From Bacillus sp. FJAT-28004 (GTDB taxonomy: Bacteria; Bacillota; Bacilli; Paenibacillales; Paenibacillaceae): a DNA stretch of 64,000 nt. The stretch covers positions 4,075,093 through 4,139,092 of the forward strand of contig NZ_LGHP01000001.1 in assembly GCF_001280845.1 (NCBI RefSeq). Direction: 5' to 3'. The notes below the pieces were generated by a model that saw nothing but the letters and a program-made list of their open reading frames with translations, had not been told where the DNA came from and made no database searches. Within the stretch, counting starts at the first letter, position 1, and every line of letters begins with the position of its first letter. Below, one piece after another: positions 9,485 through 18,532 of this stretch. The position numbers and the translations under genes were made by a program.

Positions 9485-10999
9485 ATGAATAAAGGACAAA
9501 TTTCCGTTAAGTTGGAACAGAATAACAGCTATTTTCCGATTACGGTTAAAGAAGAGTACGATTGGCTTGCGATTCGCTTTACATATGAGAAGGAAAACTC
9601 GTGGGGACGACTGCATCTGTTTAATGCGGAGAACACTATTCGTTTCTGCTTCCTCGACGGTGGAAACGAGCGGCTGATCGTCGTTCATAGGCAGGTGGAA
9701 TTAACGAGTCCAATAGCAATGCCAGGCCCGATCGTGCCTGGCACGTGGATGCTTGAGGTTTCAAACGAAGAGGGCAGAATGTTTGAAGCAGAATGGGAGC
9801 TTGGCTGCGGTGCATTGCCAGAGGAGTATGTATCAACACAGCTTCAGGGCGAGCGCGAGTATTGGAGCAGCGGCAATCGGAATGCTGGAGTCACGGTGGA
9901 CAGCTACGACTGGGCGAAGGTGTGGAAGACGGGAAGCCGTTATTACAAAGGGGATTTCCATACGCATACCGTGTTGTCCGATGGCAAAATGACGCAGCTT
10001 ATGAATCGTGAGCAGGCGGTAAAGCAGGGACTGGATTTCTTTGTAGCGACGGATCACAACGTGCTGTCTACATCATGGGCCAAAGGGGATGCGCTCGTCC
10101 TTCCAGGTGTGGAAATAACGGCTGGCGACGGACACTGGAATGCGCTTGGTCTTCGGAAATGGATCGATTGGAGAGCGACAGCACCAGATGGAGGCTTGAC
10201 TACGCAACAGGGAATGGACCGATTGATGAAGGAGGCAGCGGAACTAGGGGCTGTCTGCTCTATTAATCACCCAATGCTGGCGCCTTGGGCATGGTTATAT
10301 GGTGAGACGCAGCTTAAGGGAGTGCATTCCATGGAAATATGGAATGATCCGACCTTTTCCCCAAACACGGTAGCTACCGAGAAGGCATTGCAGCTATGGA
10401 CGGCAAGCTGGAATGAAGGCTATCGTATTACCGGTATCGGCGGCTCTGACTCGCATATGCTGCCAACAGAAAAATATGAGGATAGTTTAATTCCTTCTTT
10501 GATTGGCGATCCTTCCACGTATGTGTGGTGTGATGATTTGAGTGCGGATCATATATTAGAAGGCGTACGGAATGGGCATGTTTATGTATCGCGTGGTCCG
10601 GTGCTTGAAACATCGATTCAAGTCGGCAGTGAAGATTACCGCTTTGGCTGTGATTTGTCTGATGCATTCCGTCAGGGGCAAGGTGAAGCAGCATCCCAGG
10701 AAGTGAACTGTAAATTAAGCGTAGTGAGTGATGTGAACACTCGTGTGACACTCATTCGAAACGGCATTACTGAATCGGTGAAGGAAGTTTCCGCGGCGGC
10801 GGCGGGTGAAACGCCAGAGGCGCTGGAGTGGAATATACCTTGGGAAGAAGGCGCGTATAACTGGTATCGCTTTGACATTCGCGATGCAGCGGGAATGCTG
10901 CTCGCCTTTACGAACCCATTCTATTATGGTTCTAAGGAGCCGCAGATCACAACTTATAATGAGCTCTTGGCAAGCGCAAATTTGACGCAAGAGAGTTAA
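9485..10999 (+). CDS. PHP-domain metal-dependent hydrolase (CehA/McbA-like)
   Basis: A 504-residue cytoplasmic protein. The first ~155 residues form a beta-rich part. The PHP metal-binding core follows: GDFHTHTVLSDG, then FFVATDHNVLS, LPGVEITAGDGHWNALG, CSINHPM and GGSDSHM, all carrying the His/Asp residues expected to hold two or three metal ions. PHP proteins hydrolyse phosphoester or other ester bonds; CehA/McbA relatives act on carbamates. The true substrate is unknown. A C-terminal beta domain (about 400-504) resembles those of PHP proteins in polysaccharide loci. GGAAGGTG lies 7 bases before the ATG. It is the last gene of the operon, followed by two hairpins. Confidence 0.8.
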   Translation: MNKGQISVKLEQNNSYFPITVKEEYDWLAIRFTYEKENSWGRLHLFNAENTIRFCFLDGGNERLIVVHRQVELTSPIAMPGPIVPGTWMLEVSNEEGRMFEAEWELGCGALPEEYVSTQLQGEREYWSSGNRNAGVTVDSYDWAKVWKTGSRYYKGDFHTHTVLSDGKMTQLMNREQAVKQGLDFFVATDHNVLSTSWAKGDALVLPGVEITAGDGHWNALGLRKWIDWRATAPDGGLTTQQGMDRLMKEAAELGAVCSINHPMLAPWAWLYGETQLKGVHSMEIWNDPTFSPNTVATEKALQLWTASWNEGYRITGIGGSDSHMLPTEKYEDSLIPSLIGDPSTYVWCDDLSADHILEGVRNGHVYVSRGPVLETSIQVGSEDYRFGCDLSDAFRQGQGEAASQEVNCKLSVVSDVNTRVTLIRNGITESVKEVSAAAAGETPEALEWNIPWEEGAYNWYRFDIRDAAGMLLAFTNPFYYGSKEPQITTYNELLASANLTQES

Positions 11000-11042
11000 T
11001 CTAGGTTTCCGCATAAGCTAGCAATTATAAAATAGTTAATGT

Positions 11043-11093
11043 AAAAGCCCGTAATGGCGGTGATTGTCCTAATCATCGTTTTACGGGCTTTTT
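11043..11093 (+). terminator. Rho-independent terminator after the PL8 operon
   Basis: A long hairpin: AAAAGCCCGTAA pairs with TTACGGGCTTTT, and the interior GGTGATT pairs with AATCATC. It ends in a T run. It stands 43 bp behind the PHP hydrolase gene. Confidence 0.9.
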
Positions 11094-11114
11094 AGCCTAG
11101 CTGTTGTATTTTGT

Positions 11115-11146
11115 AAACCCACAACCAAAAGAGGTTGTGGGTTTTT
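11115..11146 (+). terminator. Second hairpin, dispersed CCACAACC/GGTTGTGG type
   Basis: AAACCCACAACC pairs with GGTTGTGGGTTT across a short AAAAGA loop, followed by T residues. It sits 20 bp after the first terminator. Nearly the same stem is found at 28794, 44907 and 59813 in this window. Confidence 0.8.
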
Positions 11147-11260
11147 ACTTGTACTGTAATAAAAATAGCTCGAAAGTAATAAATAGCTATAGTTATTCTG
11201 TCATCTTTACCGTTGTAAAAAAATGTGAGTAAATAGGTTGGTAACGAAAGGGGGAAGAAT

Positions 11261-13453
11261 ATGTCCGTTATTAATAAGCTTCCTAAGGCGATAGAAGCAC
11301 AACTTAGAGAAACATCGCTGTTTCATGCTGTATCTGATTTAATGAACGATGGTCAGTTTGGGGAAGAATGGCTAGTACTTACTGAGAAGGAAGTATCGGT
11401 TTGGCGTTCGGACGGGGTGTTGGTGACTAAACTTGCGGTTTCGGATATTACCGATGCCCGGGCTGTTGGCGGAGTAGGCGGTGGCTCATTGCTTGCGGAT
11501 ACCAAGAGCGGCCCGATTATCCTTATACGATATACTGCATCACTTACTTCTATTTTTGGATATGCTTCTAAATTAATAGGTGCAGTTGCAAAAGGGGAAG
11601 AGAGGCCAACGGCTTCCGAAAAAGAATTCCCAAGAAATTGTCCAAAGTGCCGCAATCCGCTGCCAGACGATTCACAAGCTTGCCCTGTATGTAAAAACAA
11701 TGGCAAGGTTCTGTTTCGAATGTTAAGTTATGCGAAGCCTTACAAGCTGCAGATGGTTGCAGCGGCTATTATGTTGATCTTTACAACATTGGTAGAGCTT
11801 ATCCCGCCATTTTTGACCAAAATGATTGTGGATGATGTGCTGACACCGAAGGATATGGGTTCCACGCTTCTATGGATTGTCATCGGCCTTGCAGCGACCT
11901 CACTGATGGTCACCCTCATGCAGACCGTACGCGGCATTATTGGTGTGTGGATTGGTTCCAAATTAATGGGCGATCTTAGGCACGATGTCTATAATGCTTT
12001 GATGAGGTTGTCGTTATCCTTCTTCGACCGAAGACAGTCCTCGCAATTTATTGGACGGGTAAACAATGATTCGGAGGCGATGCGGCAATTTATGACCGAT
12101 GGCGTCATTTGGGTGTCGGGTGAATCGCTGCGGGTCATTGCGATCTTCATCATTATGTTCAGCTTTGATTGGAAATTAACGCTGCTTGCGATGCTGCCTA
12201 TGCCACTTATGATTGTATTGTCCACCGTATTGTGGCCGATGATCGGCAGGCGATGGTATCAGCAGTGGAGGTCTATTTTCAGATTAAATGCATTAGTTGG
12301 CGATTCTCTGCAAGGTATTCGTGTTGTCAAAGCATTTGGTCAGGAATCGACGGAGATGTCACGTTATACGGTGGCTAATAAGGAACTCGTTCGGCATAAT
12401 ATTCGAATTGAAGGACTGTGGCAGGGCATGTTTCCCGTCTTCGCTTTAGTTGCTGGAGCGGGTACTCTATTAATTTGGTATTATGGCGGCAGAACAGTGC
12501 TTAATGGCAATCTATCCATCGGTACCTTGATCGCTCTAATTACATATCTGGGCATGCTTCTTGGGCCTTTGCAGTGGGTAAGCCAAATGATCAACTGGGC
12601 AACTCATGCGATATCAGCAGCGGACCGTGTATTTGAGATTATGGATACACCGTCTGACGTGCCAGATACAGTAAACCCCGCTCAGATCGGACGTGTTAAA
12701 GGCGAGGTTGAATTCAAAAAGGTTACTTATGGATACGAAAAGCATCACCCGGTGCTCAAAAGCGTAGACTTAAAGGTAGCGGCAGGCGAGATGATCGGAT
12801 TAGTCGGCCATTCCGGTGCCGGAAAGTCGACGTTTATTAACATGATCTGCCGATTTTATGATTCGGATGAGGGTACCATTACGATTGATGGAACAAATAT
12901 CCGCAATATTAGCCAGAATGACCTGCGTAAGCAGATCGGCGTAGTGCTGCAGGAGACGTTTCTGTTTGACGGGACGATTGCGGAGAATATTGCTTATTCG
13001 AAACCGGACGCTACGGAGTTAGAAATTATGCGTGCCGCCAAAATCGCAAATGCGCATGATTTTATCGTTCAGCTGCCAGATGGCTACGACACAAGGGTAG
13101 GCGAACGTGGACATAAGCTGTCAGGCGGAGAGAAGCAACGGGTATCGATTGCTCGTGCCATTATTCATGATCCGCGCATTCTAATCTTGGACGAAGCAAC
13201 CGCCTCAGTAGATACGGTGACGGAGCGGCAAATTCAAGAAGCGATTTCGCGTCTGGTTAAAGGCAGAACAACGTTCGCGATTGCCCATCGCTTGTCGACT
13301 TTGCGCAATGCAGACCGACTTGTTGTGCTGGATCACGGGAAGATCGTTGAAGTAGGTACGCATGAGGAGCTGCTGGCTACGGAAGGCGCTTATTTCAAGC
13401 TAGTTGAGGCGCAAAAGGAAATGTCTAAGATCAAGGGGGTAGAAAATGCATGA
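11261..13453 (+). CDS. ABC exporter, fused permease-ATPase with N-terminal zinc ribbon
   Basis: A 730-residue ABC half-transporter, expected to work as a dimer in the membrane and export an unknown substrate. An additional N-terminal domain (1-120, mixed alpha/beta) is followed by a zinc ribbon with Cys127/Cys130 and Cys141/Cys144 (CPKCRNPLP, CPVC). The membrane domain with six helices covers about 155-450, and the ATPase about 485-720: Walker A HSGAGKST with Lys522, Q-loop VLQETFLFDG, signature LSGGEKQR, Walker B ILILDEAT, H-loop IAHRLST. Its stop overlaps the start of the DUF1854 gene as ATGA, so the two are translationally coupled. Similar transporter/DUF1854 pairs are known elsewhere, in part next to cyanophycin genes, but none of those is present here. 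AAAGGGGGAAG precedes the ATG. Confidence 0.88.
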   Translation: MSVINKLPKAIEAQLRETSLFHAVSDLMNDGQFGEEWLVLTEKEVSVWRSDGVLVTKLAVSDITDARAVGGVGGGSLLADTKSGPIILIRYTASLTSIFGYASKLIGAVAKGEERPTASEKEFPRNCPKCRNPLPDDSQACPVCKNNGKVLFRMLSYAKPYKLQMVAAAIMLIFTTLVELIPPFLTKMIVDDVLTPKDMGSTLLWIVIGLAATSLMVTLMQTVRGIIGVWIGSKLMGDLRHDVYNALMRLSLSFFDRRQSSQFIGRVNNDSEAMRQFMTDGVIWVSGESLRVIAIFIIMFSFDWKLTLLAMLPMPLMIVLSTVLWPMIGRRWYQQWRSIFRLNALVGDSLQGIRVVKAFGQESTEMSRYTVANKELVRHNIRIEGLWQGMFPVFALVAGAGTLLIWYYGGRTVLNGNLSIGTLIALITYLGMLLGPLQWVSQMINWATHAISAADRVFEIMDTPSDVPDTVNPAQIGRVKGEVEFKKVTYGYEKHHPVLKSVDLKVAAGEMIGLVGHSGAGKSTFINMICRFYDSDEGTITIDGTNIRNISQNDLRKQIGVVLQETFLFDGTIAENIAYSKPDATELEIMRAAKIANAHDFIVQLPDGYDTRVGERGHKLSGGEKQRVSIARAIIHDPRILILDEATASVDTVTERQIQEAISRLVKGRTTFAIAHRLSTLRNADRLVVLDHGKIVEVGTHEELLATEGAYFKLVEAQKEMSKIKGVENA

Positions 13454-13983
13454 TTGATTCAAACGACATCCGTGTTGAAAATAACACGAAGGACCCTTTT
13501 GAGATCAATATTCTTGAACCAAACACGGTTTCATTTACCCGTAGTCAAGGCGGTGTTTTCCAAGGCGTGGTCGAAGGAAAGGTTTTTGAAGAAATTATTC
13601 TTTATCGCATATTTCCTTTTCAATACACGACCCAGTTTATATCTGTCCGAGACTCCAAGGGTGATGAAATCGGTGTTATTCGTGACATTGAGCAGCTGGA
13701 TGAAGAAAGCAGGTCGGAGATGGATAAAGAGCTGCAGCTGCGCTATTTCCTACCGCTTGTGGCTCGTATTGATTCAATTAAGCAGAAAGCAGACCTATGG
13801 ATTTGGGAGCTGCAAACCAATCTGGGGCCGACTCGCATCGTGATGCGAAACTTGCATGAGCATATGCAATACCCAAGTGACAATCGGATTATTCTCACCG
13901 ACATCAACGGCAAAAGATGTGAAGTCCGCGATTGGAAATCGTTGGACAGCCACAGCCGGAGCCAATTGAAGGACGTTTTATAA
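13450..13983 (+). CDS. DUF1854 family protein
   Basis: A 177-residue soluble protein of unknown function, assigned to DUF1854 by its overall pattern: an N-terminal beta part, the segment ELQLRYFLPLVARIDSIKQK, then a WIWELQTNLGPTRIVMRN strand region and ILTDINGKRCEV near the end. The ATG overlaps the ABC transporter stop by four bases (ATGA), so its synthesis is tied to the transporter. The proposed role, inferred from context only, is an accessory or regulatory subunit of that transporter. A strong terminator follows within 20 bp, so this is a two-gene operon. Confidence 0.8.
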   Translation: MIDSNDIRVENNTKDPFEINILEPNTVSFTRSQGGVFQGVVEGKVFEEIILYRIFPFQYTTQFISVRDSKGDEIGVIRDIEQLDEESRSEMDKELQLRYFLPLVARIDSIKQKADLWIWELQTNLGPTRIVMRNLHEHMQYPSDNRIILTDINGKRCEVRDWKSLDSHSRSQLKDVL

Positions 13984-13996
13984 GAGAATGAGTAAA

Positions 13997-14038
13997 GTGC
14001 TGTCCCTCTTTTTTGAAAAAGAGAGGGCAGCATTTTTT
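13997..14038 (+). terminator. Rho-independent terminator
   Basis: GTGCTGTCCCTCTTTTT pairs with AAAAGAGAGGGCAGCA and ends in six T residues. It closes the ABC/DUF1854 operon. Confidence 0.92.
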
Positions 14039-14057
14039 ATGAGCTCGTGCTGCTAGT

Positions 14058-14243
14058 ACTGCAAAAAATGCAATAGAAACCTGACATGATCCTCATAATG
14101 TGGCGCTGCATTGCAGAAATGCAATAAAAACGCTACAGATATCGGCTAACTAGCTGAAAATAGTGATTTCTGTTGCATAAACTGCAGCCTAGCTGAAAAC
14201 TTTAGCTTCTACTGAGGATTCTATTGCACAAAGTGCAATGCAG
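14058..14243. repeat. Four spaced short palindromes (TTGCA-N4/5-TGCAA type)
   Basis: Four related small palindromes lie in the gene-free stretch 14039-14408: at 14059-14073 (CTGCAAAAAATGCAA), 14110-14125 (ATTGCAGAAATGCAAT, perfect arms of six), 14172-14188 (GTTGCATAAACTGCAGC, imperfect) and 14223-14239 (ATTGCACAAAGTGCAAT, perfect arms of seven). They are 50-60 bp apart. Two are followed by ATAGAAAC/ATAAAAAC, and TAGCTGAAAA also occurs twice (14151 and 14189). The unit is degenerate and not a CRISPR array. It may be an intergenic repeat family or multiple regulator sites; its function is unknown. Confidence 0.6.
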
Positions 14244-14408
14244 ATTCGATTAAGCGAGAAAGTAAAGATATACGAGGATCAAGATACTCAAAGATGGTAT
14301 TCATTTATTGCATTTCGAATCCATAAACGGTTTTGAATTTGAACAGAACCCATGGTGAATAGAAAAAGCGCTCGTCATCTCAATTGTTAATGGAAGGAAC
14401 GTGCGTTC

Positions 14409-14921
14409 ATGAACAAAATAATTAAAATAACGACGGGAACGATTATTATTGCGGCGATAGGCTTGATGGTCTATCTTGGATATAGCTATATTAACAAACT
14501 CAAAAGCGAATTATCGAGTATCTCGTTGTCGGAGTTAAGTACAGGTGAAGAAGTGGTGGTTGATTTTGCTGCAAAACCAACGGTCTTATCCATATTCACT
14601 TCATGGTGTCCTTATTGTAATGAGGATGCTCCCAAAATGGTCGCTTTGCATGAAAAGTATAAGGACAGGATAAATGTATACGGAATAAATGTTACGAATC
14701 GTGATGAAATATCAGAGGTACAGAACTATGTGGCGCAGCATCAGATCGAATACCCGGTCCTCCTTGACCAAAAGGGAGACGTATACGAGTACTACGGCGG
14801 GGATGGCTTCCCAGCTCTGTGTTTTGTAAATACCGATGGGGAGATTATTGATTATATTATCGGATTACTTAATCAAGGCGAGATTGAAGCATCGTTTAAG
14901 AAGCTTCTCGGTGAGTCATGA
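14409..14921 (+). CDS. TlpA/ResA-like thioredoxin-fold protein
   Basis: A 170-residue thiol-disulfide oxidoreductase-like protein with one N-terminal membrane helix (about 8-28), so the catalytic domain should face outside. The active site reads SWCPYCNEDAP with Cys67 and Cys70; the cis-Pro region is probably GGDGFPALCFVNTDG near residue 135. The CPYC dipeptide pair is more like glutaredoxin/DsbA-type than the CEPC of ResA, so oxidising or reducing direction is open. GGAAGG lies about 11 bases before the ATG. The MBL-fold gene starts 53 bp downstream on the same strand and may be co-transcribed. Confidence 0.85.
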   Translation: MNKIIKITTGTIIIAAIGLMVYLGYSYINKLKSELSSISLSELSTGEEVVVDFAAKPTVLSIFTSWCPYCNEDAPKMVALHEKYKDRINVYGINVTNRDEISEVQNYVAQHQIEYPVLLDQKGDVYEYYGGDGFPALCFVNTDGEIIDYIIGLLNQGEIEASFKKLLGES

Positions 14922-14974
14922 TACGGTACCGGCCTATTAAAGGAGCAGTATAGCTGGAGAAAGGGGAGTTATTC

Positions 14975-15790
14975 TTGATTCAATACAAGAATGAAAACGT
15001 AACGGTATTCCAAAGTGAATTATATCAGACGACTTCTACAGTCATTCAAACAGAAGAAATGGTACTCATCGTAGATCCGAACTGGCTTTCGGGAGAAGTT
15101 GAGGCGATAAAGGAGTATGTAAATGGCATCAAAGGGGATCGTGATACGTATCTGTTATTTACCCACGGAGATTTCGATCATATTATTGGCTATCAAGCGT
15201 TCCCTGATGCGATAACAATTGGCAGTTTCGAGCTGCAGCAGCATCCGCAAAAAGAGCAAAAGCTTGAAATGATTCGAGAGTTCGATAACAAAAATTATAT
15301 TATAAGAAACTATCCTATAGCATTTCCAAATCTCGATATCGTAATTCAAGAGGATGGGCAGCAGCTGCGTTTAGGGAATACGACGATTACTTTCTATCTT
15401 GCTCCGGGGCATACGGAAGATGGATTAATAACGATAGTCGAGCCTCTAGGAATCATGGTTGCAGGAGATTATTTATCCGATTTCGAACTGCCTTTCATTT
15501 ATCAAAGCGCAAAGGCATATAACCAAACGCTGGAGAAGGCGGGTCGTATTTTTGAAGCTCATTCCGTTCGCTTGCTCATACCAGGTCATGGAAAAGCCAC
15601 TGCCGACTCGTCAGAGATGAAGAGACGCTTGGCTACGGCATCGGATTACTTGAACCGACTTTGTGAGGCGGTTATAACAAATAACGAGCCTGCTCTTGCT
15701 GCGCTCTATCATGAGCATGCCTTCTTATCCACCTTTACGGAAGCCTGCCACAAGGAAAATATATCGATAATACAACGAGAGTATCGGTAA
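14975..15790 (+). CDS. Metallo-beta-lactamase-fold hydrolase
   Basis: A 271-residue MBL-fold protein. Metal-binding motifs are FTHGDFDHIIG (His64, Asp68, His69, with Asp66 where many members have a second His), LAPGHTEDGL, VAGDYLSD and LLIPGHGKATAD. No signal peptide, so cytoplasmic. The HxDxDH variant occurs in several MBL subfamilies and the substrate cannot be assigned. The start is TTG at 14975, with AAAGGGGAG at 14960-14968 six bases upstream. The terminator at 15811-15860 closes the unit. Confidence 0.82.
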   Translation: MIQYKNENVTVFQSELYQTTSTVIQTEEMVLIVDPNWLSGEVEAIKEYVNGIKGDRDTYLLFTHGDFDHIIGYQAFPDAITIGSFELQQHPQKEQKLEMIREFDNKNYIIRNYPIAFPNLDIVIQEDGQQLRLGNTTITFYLAPGHTEDGLITIVEPLGIMVAGDYLSDFELPFIYQSAKAYNQTLEKAGRIFEAHSVRLLIPGHGKATADSSEMKRRLATASDYLNRLCEAVITNNEPALAALYHEHAFLSTFTEACHKENISIIQREYR

Positions 15791-15810
15791 TATAGTAGTA
15801 CACGAACATC

Positions 15811-15860
15811 AAAACACGCTATCGAGAAGACACTTAGGTGCTGCGCGATAGCGTGTTTTT
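15811..15860 (+). terminator. Rho-independent terminator
   Basis: AAAACACGCTATCG pairs with CGATAGCGTGTTTT, followed by T residues. The rest of the gap to 16103 is AT-rich, contains a TATAAT at 16003-16008 without a clear -35 box, and presumably holds the promoter for the CE7 gene. Confidence 0.9.
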
Positions 15861-16103
15861 GGTTTATTTACGTTTAAACTTCCTTTTTCATAGTATATTA
15901 TGCGCGCTCATTATAGCAGGTGTTATCGTCTTGAATCTTAAGGCGCAAGCCATTGAAATATAAATCTAGTATCTGCTTATATTTAGTGTGATTACCTGAT
16001 ATTATAATATATTAGTAGGTATAGTAATGATAAATTTGGTAATGAGGCAAGGTGTTATTCGTGCTTTAATCGACATATTATATTTGAGAGGAATGATTGT
16101 AAA

Positions 16104-17060
16104 ATGCCGTTAGTAGACATGCCGCTTGAGAAGTTGAAGGAGTACCAGGGAATTAATCCTTGCCCCGCTGATTTTGATGCTTACTGGGACCGGGCGATCT
16201 CAGAGATGCGCGCAGTAGATCCGCAAATTCAGCTTGTTCCGAGCTCGTTCCAGACTCCGAATGCGGAATGCTTTGATCTCTACTTTACCGGCGTTCGCGG
16301 GGCTCGGATACATGCGAAATATGTTCGGCCAAAACATATTTCTGAGCCGCATCCGGCAGTCGTGTTATTCCATGGGTACACGGGAAATGCGGGCGATTGG
16401 AACGATAAGCTGGCTTATGCCTCATTAGGTTTCTCTGTTCTAGCCATGGATTGCCGCGGCCAAGGGGGAGCGTCCGAGGATTCGGGCAATGTGAAGGGGA
16501 ACACCCATCATGGCCATATTATTCGGGGATTAGATGATCATCCGGATAATCTGCTGTTCCGCCATATTTATTTGGATACCGCACAATTGGCGGGTATCGC
16601 GCTTGGCTTGCCTGAGGTTGATCCAGAACGTGTTTATGCAGCTGGCGGCTCACAGGGCGGGGCGCTTACGATTGCTTGCGCGGCACTCGAGCCGAGAGTG
16701 AAGAAGCTTGCTCCCGTTTTCCCTTTCCTTTGCGATTATAAACGAACTTGGGAGATGGATTTGGCGAAGGGTGCGTATCAGGAGCTTAGTACCTTCTTCC
16801 GTTATTTCGATCCGCTGCATGAACGTGAGGATGAAATTTTTGAGAAGCTTGGTTATATTGATCTTCAATTCCTTGCAAACCGGATTCGCGGCGAAGTATT
16901 GATGTTCGTTGGCCTAATGGATACGACTTGTCCGCCTTCCACACAGTTTGCAGCCTATAACAAAATAACTGCTCCTAAGCAGTTAGCCATATATCCCGAT
17001 TTTGGACATGAACATTTGCCGGGTTCAACGGATCGTACGATTCAATTTTTCTTAACCTAA
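16104..17060 (+). CDS. CE7 family deacetylase (acetylxylan esterase / cephalosporin-C deacetylase)
   Basis: A 318-residue alpha/beta hydrolase that removes acetyl groups from xylo-oligosaccharides or related acetylated compounds. The catalytic triad is Ser183 in AAGGSQGGA, Asp273 in LMDTTCPPSTQFAAYN and His302 in FGHEHLP, close to positions 181-188, 269-274 and 298-303 of characterised CE7 enzymes. CE7 fingerprints RGQGG and the DHPDNLLFRHIYLD insert are present. No signal peptide, as usual for this intracellular family, which forms hexamers. It is flanked by terminators and stands alone as one gene. GAGAGGA is rather far (13 bases) from the ATG. Confidence 0.92.
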   Translation: MPLVDMPLEKLKEYQGINPCPADFDAYWDRAISEMRAVDPQIQLVPSSFQTPNAECFDLYFTGVRGARIHAKYVRPKHISEPHPAVVLFHGYTGNAGDWNDKLAYASLGFSVLAMDCRGQGGASEDSGNVKGNTHHGHIIRGLDDHPDNLLFRHIYLDTAQLAGIALGLPEVDPERVYAAGGSQGGALTIACAALEPRVKKLAPVFPFLCDYKRTWEMDLAKGAYQELSTFFRYFDPLHEREDEIFEKLGYIDLQFLANRIRGEVLMFVGLMDTTCPPSTQFAAYNKITAPKQLAIYPDFGHEHLPGSTDRTIQFFLT

Positions 17061-17079
17061 TACTCCTAAAATAAATGAG

Positions 17080-17120
17080 AAGAGTCAGACCACTTTTTCA
17101 AGAGGTCATGGCTCTTTTTT
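17080..17120 (+). terminator. Rho-independent terminator
   Basis: AAGAGTCAGACC pairs imperfectly with GGTCATGGCTCTTTTTT; a T run follows. It ends the CE7 transcript. Confidence 0.75.
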
Positions 17121-17255
17121 GTGCTGGTTGGAGGTCTTAGCGGACAATCTTCAATCTGACTATAGTTGTAGTAAAAAATAGATTCTATCAATAGGTCATA
17201 GATTAGATCGGAGTCTATCGATTATGAATACCTTGTTTTAAAGGAGTTGAGTAAC

Positions 17256-18515
17256 TTGGACGATAAAAAAATAACCCTTACTATTCTTGGAAGCGGTGGA
17301 GGAGTGGCTAAATCAATTCTAGCAATATTAGACAAATCTTTTCAAAATGTTGATGATCCCATCCATTCGTTTATAAGCAGTTGTAACCTTCATTTAGTCG
17401 ATCGGACACAAAAGAAAATGAAGTATTACGAGCAATTCATTCCTCATTTAAGACATACGGTTACGTTACATCAGATTAATTTGAATGATTTGAAAAAGTT
17501 TCGGCAGTATTTAATCGATTCAAAGACAACGATCGTCATTGATGTTTCTTGGGCTGACACGGTCGAAATGCTTCATTGCTGTAATGAACTGGGCGTTCAG
17601 TATATTAACACCGCATTAGAAAATACAATGGTGGATGAAGAGGAAGAGCTTGAAGGATTTACATTAATGGAACGTTATCGTATTTTTGAAGAAAATAGAG
17701 GACGCTTCACAAATATGAAAGCGATCATCGGTTCAGGAATGAATCCAGGCGTCGTGCAATGGATGGTCTTTGAAATGCTGAAGCAAACGCCAGATGAAAA
17801 ACCGCTTGGCTGCTACATCGTTGAACATGACAATACATTTTATAGCGATCCATCGCTAGGTCAGAAAAAAACAATTTATACTACATGGTCCCCTGAATGT
17901 TTCTTGGATGAAGCCATATTAAACTATCCTATGTTTATGAAGCAGCACAGGTCTCTTTTTTTCTATAACGCTGTTTATGAGTTAGAGTTTAAAGTGTCGC
18001 TCGGAAACAAACAGTTTTACGGGTGTTTGATGCCCCACGAAGAGGTTATTACGCTGGGGAAAGCTTTTGATATGGAGATAGGTTTTATTTATCGTGTGAA
18101 TGATCATACGACGGATTTAATCCATGCCAATCTTAGCAATATCGATGATCTTTGGGATTGGAATCACAAGGTTTTGGATCCATTGGACGCCGAACTGGAT
18201 GGAGAAGATTTGGTAGGTGTGCTCCTCGTTTATAAAGATAGAGAAAGATTTATGTATAACGTCATGAACAATAAGTCCATATTTTCCGAATACAAAACAA
18301 ATGCCACTTATTTTCAGGTAGCCTGCGGGGTCTATGGGGCCTTGTCAGCGCTGCTGCTTGATGATATTCCTAATGGTGTTTATTTTGTCGACGAACTGTT
18401 GCTTCAAACCGATACTGGTTATGGCAAATACCTTTCGTATTATATGAAAGACTTTGTTACGGGCGAAAATAACAATTCTGACGGGCTTTTACTGGATAGA
18501 ATTAAAAAACAATGA
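17256..18515 (+). CDS. Homospermidine-synthase-like dehydrogenase (saccharopine dehydrogenase superfamily)
   Basis: A 419-residue NAD(P)-dependent enzyme. A Rossmann nucleotide site opens the protein (TILGSGGGVAKSIL, residues 10-23). The stretch IIGSGMNPGVVQWMV (about 158-172) and the later YTTWSPECFLDEA resemble the catalytic region of bacterial sym-homospermidine synthase, which joins putrescine units through aldehyde/imine chemistry; saccharopine dehydrogenases share the fold. The exact reaction is not proven. A TTG at 17247 abuts AAAGGAG (17240-17246), so the TTG at 17256, nine bases after it, was chosen. It is coupled to the spermidine-synthase-like gene that follows, which suggests a polyamine-like product. 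The pair appears more AT-rich than its neighbours, a possible sign of transfer. Confidence 0.7.
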   Translation: MDDKKITLTILGSGGGVAKSILAILDKSFQNVDDPIHSFISSCNLHLVDRTQKKMKYYEQFIPHLRHTVTLHQINLNDLKKFRQYLIDSKTTIVIDVSWADTVEMLHCCNELGVQYINTALENTMVDEEEELEGFTLMERYRIFEENRGRFTNMKAIIGSGMNPGVVQWMVFEMLKQTPDEKPLGCYIVEHDNTFYSDPSLGQKKTIYTTWSPECFLDEAILNYPMFMKQHRSLFFYNAVYELEFKVSLGNKQFYGCLMPHEEVITLGKAFDMEIGFIYRVNDHTTDLIHANLSNIDDLWDWNHKVLDPLDAELDGEDLVGVLLVYKDRERFMYNVMNNKSIFSEYKTNATYFQVACGVYGALSALLLDDIPNGVYFVDELLLQTDTGYGKYLSYYMKDFVTGENNNSDGLLLDRIKKQ

Positions 18516-18532
18516 TTCGGTGGGATAATAGA

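Noticed and set aside
14039..14408. Possible CRISPR array from the repeated TTGCA words
   Set aside because: Repeats are short, degenerate and palindromic, with no constant 24-37-base unit and no cas genes.
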